Shown here one piece after another: positions 43,408 to 51,357 of a stretch of 64,000 nt of DNA (position 1 is the first letter of the stretch; every line of letters begins with the position of its first letter). The notes beneath the pieces were generated by a model. It worked only from the letters and a program-made list of their open reading frames with translations, ran no database searches and was not told the DNA's origin. This DNA comes from CBDDFQ01 sp965227035. Its GTDB lineage: Bacteria > Pseudomonadota > Gammaproteobacteria > Burkholderiales > Burkholderiaceae_C. A program made the position numbers and the translations under genes. Where the stretch lies: contig OZ245724.1 in assembly GCA_965227035.1 (NCBI GenBank), positions 1,612,001 through 1,676,000 of the forward strand, in the 5' to 3' direction.

Positions 43408-43881
43408 TCATCCATAGCTGAAAACTAGCGCAATCACCGAGACTAAATGGCGACCAAGGAGCCCGACAACGAAACCAATTGCCGACCACACTGCAACGTT
43501 ATCTGATTGTCCGAAAAGTATGCCAAGGCCGCTACCAACCGTCAGACCAAGAAACGCCGTAAGGACTTGGCTGAATCGAGTGTCGCCGAAATAAATGTAG
43601 ATCGATACGACAAGTCCCCCAACTGCTCCAAGTGCGGGCACGAGAAATGGGTTGTTTGCATCATGAAGCAGTCCCCAAAGAATCCCGATGCTCGGCCACA
43701 CCACAAAGGCGACCCAGCTTGGACCAAAGGTCTTTAGCAACAGTTCGATCCACACGTGTTGCTTCAAGCATGCTGCTTTCGCCTCGGCAAAACGCTCAGC
43801 GCGTTCACGCCGCGAGAGCCGAGCCGGCTTCACCAATTTCGCTTTGGTAACGCGTAACGTGATAGACCGTTTACGTTTCAT
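43408..43881 (-). CDS. Small membrane protein, array unit 16
   Basis: 157 residues. The N-terminus is strongly basic (KRKRSITLRVTKAKLVK), followed by four hydrophobic segments from about residue 55 on. Glycine-rich helices (LGLTVGSGLGILFG). Not recognised. Confidence 0.5.
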   Translation of the reverse strand: MKRKRSITLRVTKAKLVKPARLSRRERAERFAEAKAACLKQHVWIELLLKTFGPSWVAFVVWPSIGILWGLLHDANNPFLVPALGAVGGLVVSIYIYFGDTRFSQVLTAFLGLTVGSGLGILFGQSDNVAVWSAIGFVVGLLGRHLVSVIALVFSYG

Positions 43882-43886
43882 TCTGG

Positions 43887-43962
43887 GTTGTTGACTGCCA
43901 GTTTCTATCCAATAAGAGTCATCGTAACAACCTCCGCGACTAGCCCAACGCGGTCATTGCCC
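43887..43962 (-). repeat. Array repeat R14 (reverse)
   Basis: Minus-strand reading: left arm GGGCAATGACCGCGTTGGGC, centre GTTACGATGACTCTTATT, right arm GGATAGAAACTGGCAGTCAA. Aligns over its whole length with R11. Contains the stop of unit 17. Confidence 0.8.
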
Positions 43963-44376
43963 GAGTGCGTTTTTTATATCCTCAAGGGCTTGTTGGCGAT
44001 TGAATTTCTTTGGCATCGCAAATGCGGCATCTCTGAGCTCTTGTAGCAAACTCTTTTTTAGCGAAGCGCCCAAATCAGTCGGAGAGGACGTCCGCACGAG
44101 TTGAGGCTCAACAGGTATCGCTAAACTCAAAAACCTTACTGTTTGGCCAGAGAGCATGTCCTTGTATCGGCCTTTGTAGTTGTTCGCGACGCAATACCGT
44201 TCGTTCTCAACTATGTCGTCGTCAACACAAACAAACTTAAAAATAAGTTGCTCAACACCTTCGCCGTATTCTGCTGACGCGAGCGCTGACAAAAGGATGT
44301 CTTCAATTTGGACCGTTTGGTCGCTGATTCTGTCTCCAACTTCCGTAGCGGTGATGCTGGTAACTCTTATGCGCAT
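43954..44376 (-). CDS. Soluble protein of unknown function, array unit 17
   Basis: 140 residues, no signal peptide. Beta-rich first half and helical C-terminus (FNRQQALEDIKNAL). No family recognised. The stop lies in repeat R14. Confidence 0.5.
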   Translation of the reverse strand: MRIRVTSITATEVGDRISDQTVQIEDILLSALASAEYGEGVEQLIFKFVCVDDDIVENERYCVANNYKGRYKDMLSGQTVRFLSLAIPVEPQLVRTSSPTDLGASLKKSLLQELRDAAFAMPKKFNRQQALEDIKNALGQ

Positions 44377-44388
44377 ATGAGCTTTTTG

Positions 44389-44480
44389 GATGTCCGCTTG
44401 TGGAGATTATTCTGTGTCCCGTTAACGAATTTCCACTTAGGGTTGTGACTTCAACCTGCCTAGGGCCAAAGCGGTAATTG
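44389..44480 (-). repeat. Array repeat R15 (reverse), long and degenerate
   Basis: Minus-strand reading starts CAATTACCGCTTTGGCCC and ends CCACAAGCGGACATC, about 92 bp. The arms are recognisable but the centre lacks the TACGATG block. Confidence 0.6.
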
Positions 44481-44489
44481 CCAGCACTG

Positions 44490-44939
44490 CTATTTCGTTG
44501 GTATTGGCGCCGCAGGACCCACGTCCATACCGTTATACGAATCGATCTTCAGGCGATCCGCAAGCGCATACAACTCCTGATTTCGAGCATCTAACGATTC
44601 CGGAGTGTGCACCTCGATCTGCTCTACATGAAGTCGGAACATGCCGCCGGGTACCTGCTCGATACTTACGACTCTATAGCCCTTCGCCGCTAACTCCGAA
44701 GCCGCAGATTGCAACTTTTCCTGCGAGCGATCGAAGAAGAAATAGCCCCAGAGCAACGGCCCGTCCACGTTCCACGGCGCTTTGGCTCGCATCTGCGAGA
44801 ACATCGCATCGATGCTATTTCGTTGAATCCTTGGGCGCGTTTGCGCGGTTGCGTCATTCAGCACCGACAACGTGACAGCTGCCAAGACCATAACGCATGC
44901 TGTACGTTTGAGGCGTCGTGTAATTTGCATGATTTTCAC
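44490..44939 (-). CDS. RraB-like protein with N-terminal leader, array unit 18
   Basis: 149 residues. From about residue 48 on it matches the ribonuclease E inhibitor RraB family (GYFFFDRSQEKLQ, then LAAKGYRVVSIEQ and LHVEQIEVHTPESL). The first 33 residues form a cleavable leader (TACVMVLAAVTLSVL...ATAQ), which would send it to the periplasm. That is at odds with an RNase E role, so another function is likely. Confidence 0.7.
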   Translation of the reverse strand: MKIMQITRRLKRTACVMVLAAVTLSVLNDATAQTRPRIQRNSIDAMFSQMRAKAPWNVDGPLLWGYFFFDRSQEKLQSAASELAAKGYRVVSIEQVPGGMFRLHVEQIEVHTPESLDARNQELYALADRLKIDSYNGMDVGPAAPIPTK

Positions 44940-44953
44940 TTTTCGCTTTCGGT

Positions 44954-44998
44954 CTGCATCAGCAATGTTGGCCTACACCGCCATCGTATCCGAGGCCA
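44954..44998 (-). repeat. Array repeat R16 (reverse), right-most degenerate copy
   Basis: Minus-strand reading GGATACGATGGCGGTGTAGG then CCAACATTGCTG and CAGACCG; centre conserved, right arm eroded. Marks the right border. Confidence 0.55.
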
Positions 44999-45166
44999 CC
45001 CCTCCCCCCATCGTGAGCGCATCGACACTCGTCGCATCTCACTCTCTCATCCTACGAACAAACCTCCACCACCTACCACCTAAGACTTTTCCCGTATCAC
45101 GCCGCAGCATCCACACCGCCGCATGTATAAATAACCCAAGGCTCTTCCGGAGCTATGGAGACGAAC

Positions 45167-45919
45167 ATGATTGCTGGAACCGCCGATCTGGCTGGCAAAA
45201 CCGCTTTGATCACGGGCGCGTCGAGCGGGCTTGGCGCGCACTTTGCCGAGTTGCTGGCATCGCACGGCGCGAAAGTCGTGATCGCGGCTCGGCGTGTGGA
45301 CAAGCTCGAGGCGCTGGCGTCGAAGTTGAGTCGTTATGGCGAGGTCAGGACGGTCGAGCTGGATGTGACCGACGCGTCGTCTCGCGAGAGGCTTTCGGCG
45401 GCGGTCGGGCCGATCGACGTTCTGATCAACAACGCGGGCGTCGTTCGCGACGGCCCTGCCCTCGCCCACACTGAAGACGATTGGGATGCCGTGCTCGACA
45501 CGAACCTCAAGGGCATGTTCTTCGTGGCGCAAACCATTGCGCAAGGCATGAAAGAACGCGGCGGTGGAAGCATCGTCAACGTGTCGTCGATTCTTGGACT
45601 TCGCCAGGCCGGCAGCGTCGCTTCGTACGCAGTCTCCAAAGCCGGCGTGATCCAGCTCACCAAATCGCTGGCACTCGAATGGGCGCGATACGGCATTCGG
45701 GTGAACGCGATTGCACCGGGCTACATCGAGACCGAGCTGAATCGCGATTTCTGGCAGACCGACGCCGGCAAGGCGCTGATCAAGCGGATTCCTCAACGGC
45801 GCCTCGGGCAGTTGACCGACCTCGATGGTGCACTCATGCTGCTTGCATCCAGCGCATCGCAATACATGACCGGCTCGGTGCTCGCGATCGATGGTGGTCA
45901 TCTCGTAAGCAGCCTGTAG
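45167..45919 (+). CDS. Short-chain dehydrogenase/reductase (SDR)
   Basis: 250 residues, classical SDR. TGASSGLG binds the dinucleotide, NNAG is at about residue 90, the catalytic Ser is in NVSSILG and the Tyr-Lys pair in YAVSK. GGAG at 45157-45160 sets the ATG at 45167 rather than 45155. It heads a run with an acyl-CoA dehydrogenase and an APH-like kinase, so a 3- or 4-hydroxyacyl or keto substrate is plausible. Confidence 0.9.
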   Translation: MIAGTADLAGKTALITGASSGLGAHFAELLASHGAKVVIAARRVDKLEALASKLSRYGEVRTVELDVTDASSRERLSAAVGPIDVLINNAGVVRDGPALAHTEDDWDAVLDTNLKGMFFVAQTIAQGMKERGGGSIVNVSSILGLRQAGSVASYAVSKAGVIQLTKSLALEWARYGIRVNAIAPGYIETELNRDFWQTDAGKALIKRIPQRRLGQLTDLDGALMLLASSASQYMTGSVLAIDGGHLVSSL

Positions 45920-45948
45920 TTCATACCAACAATCGATCGGGAATTTCG

Positions 45949-47139
45949 ATGTTCACCCCCTCACCCACCGAGCGCAGCAAAGCGCTTGCAGATCGCGTCG
46001 AAAAATTCGTTCGGGAAACCGTAGTTCCCTACGAGCGCGATCCGCGCAACACCAGTCACGGACCGAGCGACGATCTGGTCCGCGAACTGCGCGACCTCGC
46101 CCGTAAAGCCGGCCTGATGACGCCGCACATCCTCCCGGACGGATCGCACCTGACGCAGCTCGAAACCGCTGCAGTGCTGAAGCGCTCCGGCCTTTCGCCG
46201 CTCGGGCCGATCGCGGTCAACACCATGGCTCCCGACGAAGGCAACATGTTTCTCATCGGCAAGGTCGCAACGCCTGCGCAGAAGAAACGATTCCTCGATC
46301 AACTTGTGAGCGGTGAGTCGCGATCGGCCTTCTTCATGACCGAGCCAGCTTCGGAAGGCGGCGCCGGATCCGATCCTTCGATGCTGCAAACGACTGCGGT
46401 TCTGGAAGGTGGCGACTGGGTGATCAACGGCCGCAAGATGTACATCACCGGTGCCGATGGCGCAAAGGTCGGCATCGTGATGGCTCGAACCGGTACTGGC
46501 GAACACGCGCACGCGACGATGTTTCTTGTCGATCTTCCGCACCCTGCCATTCGCATCGAACGCATCCTCGGCACCATCGACAGCTCGATGCCCGGTGGTC
46601 ATGCGCTGATCGCTATCGACAACCTGCGCGTGCCTAAGGATCAGGTTCTCGGCGCAGTCGATGAAGGCTTCAAATACGCGCAGGTGCGACTCTCGCCTGC
46701 CCGCTTGTCTCACTGTATGCGGTGGCTCGGTTCGGCAACGCGAGCCAATGAAATCGCAACCGAGTACGCGACCACCCGCAAGGCTTTCGGCAAGCTGCTG
46801 ATCGATCACGAGGGTGTCGGATTCATGCTCGCAGACAACCTGATCGACCTGCAGCAATCGGCACTGATGATCGACTGGTGCGCCGGCGTACTCGACAGCG
46901 GATCGCAGGCGACAACCGAAAGCTCGATGGCCAAAGTGGCTGTCTCGGATGCGCTGTTTCGGGTTGCCGACCGGTGTGTGCAGATCATGGGCGGCAGCGG
47001 CGTCATGCGCGACACGATTGTCGAGCAGGTGTTTCGCGAGACTCGTGCGTTCCGGATTTACGACGGCCCGACCGAAGTGCACAAATGGTCGCTCGCCAAG
47101 AAAATCAAACGCGAAGCGCTAGGCGCGACACGCAAATGA
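45949..47139 (+). CDS. Acyl-CoA dehydrogenase, ACAD10/11-like
   Basis: 396 residues. FAD-binding and substrate motifs are visible (FFMTEPASEGGAGSDPS, YITGADGAKVGIV). In the segment that normally reads YEGT, where Glu is the catalytic base, this protein has YDGPTEVH. The DGP(x)EVH form is what I know from the ACAD10/ACAD11/LvaC branch, which acts on phosphorylated 4-hydroxyacyl-CoAs. The next gene is an APH-like kinase overlapping its stop, the same pairing as in the eukaryotic fusions. Substrate inferred only. Confidence 0.9.
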   Translation: MFTPSPTERSKALADRVEKFVRETVVPYERDPRNTSHGPSDDLVRELRDLARKAGLMTPHILPDGSHLTQLETAAVLKRSGLSPLGPIAVNTMAPDEGNMFLIGKVATPAQKKRFLDQLVSGESRSAFFMTEPASEGGAGSDPSMLQTTAVLEGGDWVINGRKMYITGADGAKVGIVMARTGTGEHAHATMFLVDLPHPAIRIERILGTIDSSMPGGHALIAIDNLRVPKDQVLGAVDEGFKYAQVRLSPARLSHCMRWLGSATRANEIATEYATTRKAFGKLLIDHEGVGFMLADNLIDLQQSALMIDWCAGVLDSGSQATTESSMAKVAVSDALFRVADRCVQIMGGSGVMRDTIVEQVFRETRAFRIYDGPTEVHKWSLAKKIKREALGATRK

Positions 47140-48239
47140 CATCGCCCGCAGCAGCTACCGGCGGCGAGACTATTCCTGTAAGAGAGCAGCATCGGATAGA
47201 TGAAGCTGCACTGGACGCCTGGATGCGCAACAACGTATCTGGCTATGAAGGCCCGCTGCGGGTAGACCAGTTCAAGGGCGGGCAATCGAATCCGACGTAT
47301 CGACTGCGCACGCCTTCGCGCAACTACGTGCTGCGCCGCAAACCGCCTGGTGTTCTGCTCAAGGGCGCGCATGCCGTGGAGCGCGAAGCGAAGGTAATGA
47401 CCGCGCTGGGCAGCGTCGGGTTTCCGGTTCCGAAAGTGTTCGGGCTTTGCACCGACGACAGCATCATCGGCAGCTGGTTCTTCGTGATGGACATGGTGGA
47501 GGGTCGCATCTTTTGGGATGCGAGTTTCGGCACTGTGCCAAGGGAAGAGCGCGCCGGCTATCTGGATGCGATGAACGAGGCAATCGCGCATCTGCATTCG
47601 ATCGACTACGCCGCCATTGGCCTGTCCGATTACGGACGTGCCGGGGGTTATGTACAGCGACAGATCGCGCGATGGTCGCAGCAATATCTGGATGACGAAC
47701 TGGCAGGCAGACATCCGAGCATGGATGCGCTGGTCGAGTGGCTTCCAAAGAACATTCCGGCAGGCGACGAGACCAGCATCACGCATGGCGACTTCCGTGC
47801 CGACAACGTGATCTTCCATCCGACCGAGCCGAAGATTCTTGCGGTACTCGACTGGGAGCTTTCCACGCTCGGTCATCCCCTGGCCGACTTCGCCTATCAC
47901 GCGATGATGTTCCGGATGCCGCCCGACATTCTGGGCGGCATCGCGGGCATCGATCTGCAGGCTCAGGGCTTGCCGGATGAAGCGAGCTATGTCGCGTCTT
48001 ATTGCCAACGCACCGGCCGCGAAAGCATTCCCGGACTCGACTTCTATATCGCGTTCAACATGTTCCGCTTCGCAGCCATCCTGCACGGCATACGCGGACG
48101 AGTCGTTAGAGGCACGGCGTCGAGCGCCGATGCTCAGGCCATGGGCGACAAGTACATGCGAGTCGCCGATCTGGCATGGAGTCAGGTGCAGGCGATCGCG
48201 CCTTCAATGCAGACTTCAATCCAGCCGATCAAGGCCTAG
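47136..48239 (+). CDS. Aminoglycoside phosphotransferase-fold kinase (ACAD10/11 kinase-like)
   Basis: 367 residues of the APH family. The nucleotide loop is GGQSNPTYRL, the catalytic loop THGDFRADNVIF, and the metal-binding LDWELSTLGHPLADFAY. This form, with the WE(x)STLG segment, matches the kinase part of ACAD10/11 and bacterial LvaA-like kinases that phosphorylate 4-hydroxyacyl-CoA, rather than drug-resistance enzymes. Its ATG overlaps the dehydrogenase stop (ATGA), so the two are translationally coupled. Confidence 0.9.
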   Translation: MTSPAAATGGETIPVREQHRIDEAALDAWMRNNVSGYEGPLRVDQFKGGQSNPTYRLRTPSRNYVLRRKPPGVLLKGAHAVEREAKVMTALGSVGFPVPKVFGLCTDDSIIGSWFFVMDMVEGRIFWDASFGTVPREERAGYLDAMNEAIAHLHSIDYAAIGLSDYGRAGGYVQRQIARWSQQYLDDELAGRHPSMDALVEWLPKNIPAGDETSITHGDFRADNVIFHPTEPKILAVLDWELSTLGHPLADFAYHAMMFRMPPDILGGIAGIDLQAQGLPDEASYVASYCQRTGRESIPGLDFYIAFNMFRFAAILHGIRGRVVRGTASSADAQAMGDKYMRVADLAWSQVQAIAPSMQTSIQPIKA

Positions 48240-48258
48240 CCCCCGATAATCCGGGCAC

Positions 48259-49380
48259 ATGAACCTCGACCGCATCCTCAACCTCGAAGATTTCACCGAG
48301 GTCGCCCGCAGGCGCCTTCCGCGCAGCGTCTACCAATACATCTGCAGCGTGGCCGAAGACGGGCTCACCTATCGCGCGAACGCAGACCAGTTCAAGTCGA
48401 CTCCCTTTGTGCCGCGCGTACTGGTGGACACCACAAGCCGCTCGCTCACGACGCATCTCTGGGGCGAAGAATGGTCGGCGCCATTCGGCATCGCCCCGAT
48501 GGGTGCCGTAGCATTCGCGGCCTTCGACGGCGATGTGCAATTGGCTGCAGCTGCACGCGACGAAAACATTCCGTTCGTGTTGAGCGGCGCATCGCTCACG
48601 CCCATGGAAAAAATCATCGAGGTGAATCCGCGCGCTTGGTTTCAGATTTACGCATCGACCGTCGAAGAAGAGAACCTAGCGGTGTTGCAACGCGCCAAAT
48701 CTGCGGGCTACAAAACCTTGGTGGTCACGGTCGACGTACCGGTGGCTGGTACACGCGAAGGCGACAGACGTGCGGGCTACAGCTCGCCGCTCAAGCCATC
48801 GGCCAAGCTCATGTTCGACGGCGTGACACACCCTCGCTGGGTTTTCGGGATCCTGCTACGCACGGTGCTGACCGGCGGCATGCCGACTTTCACCAACCTC
48901 GCAATTCCACGCGTTCCGATGATCACGTTTCGCAAGGCGACCACGATCGGCGGACGCGACAACCTGTCGTGGGATCACCTTGCGCGCATGCGCGACATGT
49001 GGCCGGGCAAACTGGTCATCAAAGGGGTGTCGTCTGCGCAAGACGCGCTCATCGCGAAGAACATGGGTGTCGATGCGGTGCAGGCATCCAATCATGGTGG
49101 GCGTCAGCTCGACGGCGCTATCGCTCCACTCGAAGCGCTGCGTTCGATGCGCAGGGAAGCCCCCCACACGACGCTGTTCAGCGACGGCGGCATCCGGCGC
49201 GGATCTCATGTTCTGCAATCGATCGCGACCGGCGCTTCGATGACGTTTCTGGGCCGACCGTTTTTCTACGCGGTCGCGGGCGGCGGTCAGGATGCCGTTG
49301 TTCACGCGATCAGGATTCTTCGCGCGGAGATGTTGCGCTCGATGGCGTTGCTTGGCATCCTCAAGCCCGATCAGTCATAG
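48259..49380 (+). CDS. FMN-dependent alpha-hydroxy-acid oxidase/dehydrogenase
   Basis: 373 residues of the lactate/glycolate oxidase family. The active-site His is in SNHGGRQLDGA near residue 279, and the FMN-phosphate site in FSDGGIRRGSHVLQSIATG. It oxidises a 2-hydroxy acid to the 2-keto acid. It lies 19 bp after the kinase, so it is probably in the same operon. Whether it is LldD-like (L-lactate) or acts on a pathway product is open. Confidence 0.9.
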   Translation: MNLDRILNLEDFTEVARRRLPRSVYQYICSVAEDGLTYRANADQFKSTPFVPRVLVDTTSRSLTTHLWGEEWSAPFGIAPMGAVAFAAFDGDVQLAAAARDENIPFVLSGASLTPMEKIIEVNPRAWFQIYASTVEEENLAVLQRAKSAGYKTLVVTVDVPVAGTREGDRRAGYSSPLKPSAKLMFDGVTHPRWVFGILLRTVLTGGMPTFTNLAIPRVPMITFRKATTIGGRDNLSWDHLARMRDMWPGKLVIKGVSSAQDALIAKNMGVDAVQASNHGGRQLDGAIAPLEALRSMRREAPHTTLFSDGGIRRGSHVLQSIATGASMTFLGRPFFYAVAGGGQDAVVHAIRILRAEMLRSMALLGILKPDQS

Positions 49381-49428
49381 TTTGTATAACAAACAGTAAG
49401 TCATCGGTGCAAAGGGAGGCACCTTCTC

Positions 49429-49746
49429 ATGAAACAACAAGTCGTCCGTTTTTCGCCGCATCAAAACGGCAAAGTATTCGCGATCCTCATGGCCATCTCG
49501 TCCTTGGTCTTCTTCGTTCCGTTCGCGCTGATTGGCATCCTGGCCATGCCGAAAGGCGCCGGTCCCTCGTTGATCATGATGATCTTTCTTCCCCTCGGGT
49601 ATCTGATCTTCGGCTACCTGTCGATCGCTGTCGGATGCTGGTTCTACAACCTGATGTTCAAGTACATCGGCGGCATCGAATACGAGTCGGCCAGCGAAAG
49701 CGCCCTCGACGAAAGACGCTCGCTGGAAGAACGCCATCTGGCGTAG
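49429..49746 (+). CDS. Small membrane protein (DUF3566-like)
   Basis: 105 residues with two membrane helices (about 17-38 and 47-72). The end of helix 2, WFYNLMFKYIGGIEYE, resembles the YNL...GGI motif of DUF3566-type proteins. No function known. Acidic C-terminal tail. Confidence 0.6.
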   Translation: MKQQVVRFSPHQNGKVFAILMAISSLVFFVPFALIGILAMPKGAGPSLIMMIFLPLGYLIFGYLSIAVGCWFYNLMFKYIGGIEYESASESALDERRSLEERHLA

Positions 49747-49757
49747 GGTCTTGAGCA

Positions 49758-49795
49758 GATTCGGGCGGCGAGCCTTGTAAGCTCGAACCCGAATC
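49758..49795. terminator. Long hairpin between small-protein genes
   Basis: Arms GATTCGGG / CCCGAATC are perfect over 8 bp, with inner pairing CGAGC / GCTCG. No T-run, so terminator strength is uncertain. Confidence 0.5.
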
Positions 49796-49811
49796 AACTT
49801 GGAAGCAGTCA

Positions 49812-50198
49812 ATGAACTTCAAATTTCTCTCGGCCGTCGCCGCCGGCACGTTTGCTATCGCTTCGTTCAGTGTCGCGAACGCACAGCAGGCGCCGATGGC
49901 CCCGATGGCGATGAATCACGCCAACCATGGCGCTTCCGCATCTGGCACACCTTCGGATGCGCTCAAGAAATCGATGGATGGCGGCATGCATGACATGCAG
50001 TCGATGCAGACCTCGGGCGACGTCGATGTCGATTTCGCCAAGATGATGAAGATCCATCATCAGCAGGCGCTGGAGATGGCGCAGGTCGAACTCGACCATG
50101 GCAAATCGCCCGAAATGAAGGCGATGGCCAAGAAGATCATCGACGCGCAGAAGAAAGAAATCGCGCAGTTCGACCGTTGGCTGGCCAAGCGCAAATAA
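49812..50198 (+). CDS. Exported DUF305 protein
   Basis: 128 residues with a signal peptide ending ANAQQ. The mature part is Met- and His-rich (MNHANHG, GGMHDMQSM) and carries the DUF305 core MKIHHQQALEMAQVELDHGK. DUF305 proteins are often linked to copper or other metals; the Met/His content fits metal binding, but this is not shown. Confidence 0.85.
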   Translation: MNFKFLSAVAAGTFAIASFSVANAQQAPMAPMAMNHANHGASASGTPSDALKKSMDGGMHDMQSMQTSGDVDVDFAKMMKIHHQQALEMAQVELDHGKSPEMKAMAKKIIDAQKKEIAQFDRWLAKRK

Positions 50199-50227
50199 AC
50201 GCCCGCCGACCACTCACGCGCCGTCGC

Positions 50228-51211
50228 TTATTCGGCCTTCGCGCCGGTACGCACGACCACCTCGGCCCACTTCTTCGATTCTTCCTGGATGAACTGGGTG
50301 AATTCCGCCGGGGTGCTGCCTTGCGGCTCCGATCCCAGCGTCTTCATCTGGTTGCCGACTTCCGGGTTCTTCAGTGCTTCGACGATTTCCTTGTTGAGTC
50401 GGTCGATGACCGCTTGGGGCGTGCCCGCTGGCGCGACGATGCCACTCCAGAAATCGGCCGATGGCATGTTGTAGCCGGCTTCCTTGGCTGTCGGAACATC
50501 CGGAGCGAAAGCGGTTCGTTTGTCGCTCAGCACAGCGATGGCTTTCATCTGACCCGACTTCACGAATGCAGACGTGGTGCCGACTGCATCGATGGTGAAT
50601 TGGGTTTCGCCGGCAACCACCGCATTGATAGCCGGCGCGCCGCCCTTGTAAGGCACGTGCAATGCCTTGATGCCCAGAGCATTCGTCGTGAGTTCCGAAG
50701 CAAGGTGGCCGATAGATCCGGTACCCGCTGTCGAGAACGAGACCTTGTCCGGATTCTTCTTGGCGTACTCGACGAATTCCTTCAGGTTGTTGATCGGCAG
50801 TTGGCCGTTGATCACCATGATCTGCGGACCGCGCGCCACCAGGCTCACCGGCGCGAATGCTTTGACCGCGTCGTAGGGCAGCTTGGGGTAGAGCGCCGGA
50901 CTCACCGCCAGCGTGCTGCTGCTTCCATACAGCAAGGTGTAGCCATCGGCCGGTGCCCGCGCCACTTCGCCCGAGCCGATGGTGCCGCCGGCTCCCGGTT
51001 TGTTGTCGATAACGATGGTCTGGCCCATCTGCTCGGAAATCTTGCGTGCGATCACGCGAGCCGCGATATCGGTCGGGCCGGCAGGCGCGAAAGGCACGAC
51101 CAGGCGAATCGGCTTGGTCGGATAGCTCTGCGCGAAAGTGACGGGGGCCGCGACGGCAGCAATCGCGGCCAGCGATGCAATGACCAATGGTTTGAGGAAT
51201 GTGCGTTTCAT
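50228..51211 (-). CDS. Bug-family TTT receptor
   Basis: 327 residues from the ATG at 51211, signal peptide ending TFAQ. Typical Bug blocks: VVPFAPAGPTDIAARVIA, IDNKPGAGGTIGSGEVA, APADGYTLLYG. It lies downstream of a LysR gene on the same strand, separated by about 150 bp. No permease partner nearby. Confidence 0.93.
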   Translation of the reverse strand: MKRTFLKPLVIASLAAIAAVAAPVTFAQSYPTKPIRLVVPFAPAGPTDIAARVIARKISEQMGQTIVIDNKPGAGGTIGSGEVARAPADGYTLLYGSSSTLAVSPALYPKLPYDAVKAFAPVSLVARGPQIMVINGQLPINNLKEFVEYAKKNPDKVSFSTAGTGSIGHLASELTTNALGIKALHVPYKGGAPAINAVVAGETQFTIDAVGTTSAFVKSGQMKAIAVLSDKRTAFAPDVPTAKEAGYNMPSADFWSGIVAPAGTPQAVIDRLNKEIVEALKNPEVGNQMKTLGSEPQGSTPAEFTQFIQEESKKWAEVVVRTGAKAE

Positions 51212-51357
51212 GTATGTCTCTCCGGTAATCGACAAAAGCTCTTTGAGTCGATTCTGGAGATACACCGGCTTGACCGAAACCGGGTTTCCTCGGTGCGGGC
51301 CAATCGAATTTCAGATCGCGCGAACGGTAAATCCGATCAATGACTGTTGCAATACCG

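Noticed and set aside
43311..43415. N-terminal extension of array unit 15
   Set aside because: These residues are only the translation of repeat R13; the same peptide type recurs in front of other unrelated units.
36430..44998. CRISPR array or REP/BIME elements as explanation of the repeats
   Set aside because: The repeats are not regularly spaced, genes rather than short spacers lie between them, and the arms do not look like REP sequences with a GTAG/GGAG head.
36430..44998. Firm call of the repeats as attC sites
   Set aside because: Only R7 ends in a GTTRRRY match and no integrase gene is present in the window, so the label stays a hypothesis.
47136..48239. Aminoglycoside resistance gene
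   Set aside because: The APH fold is shared, but the motif variants and the coupling to an acyl-CoA dehydrogenase fit a catabolic kinase.
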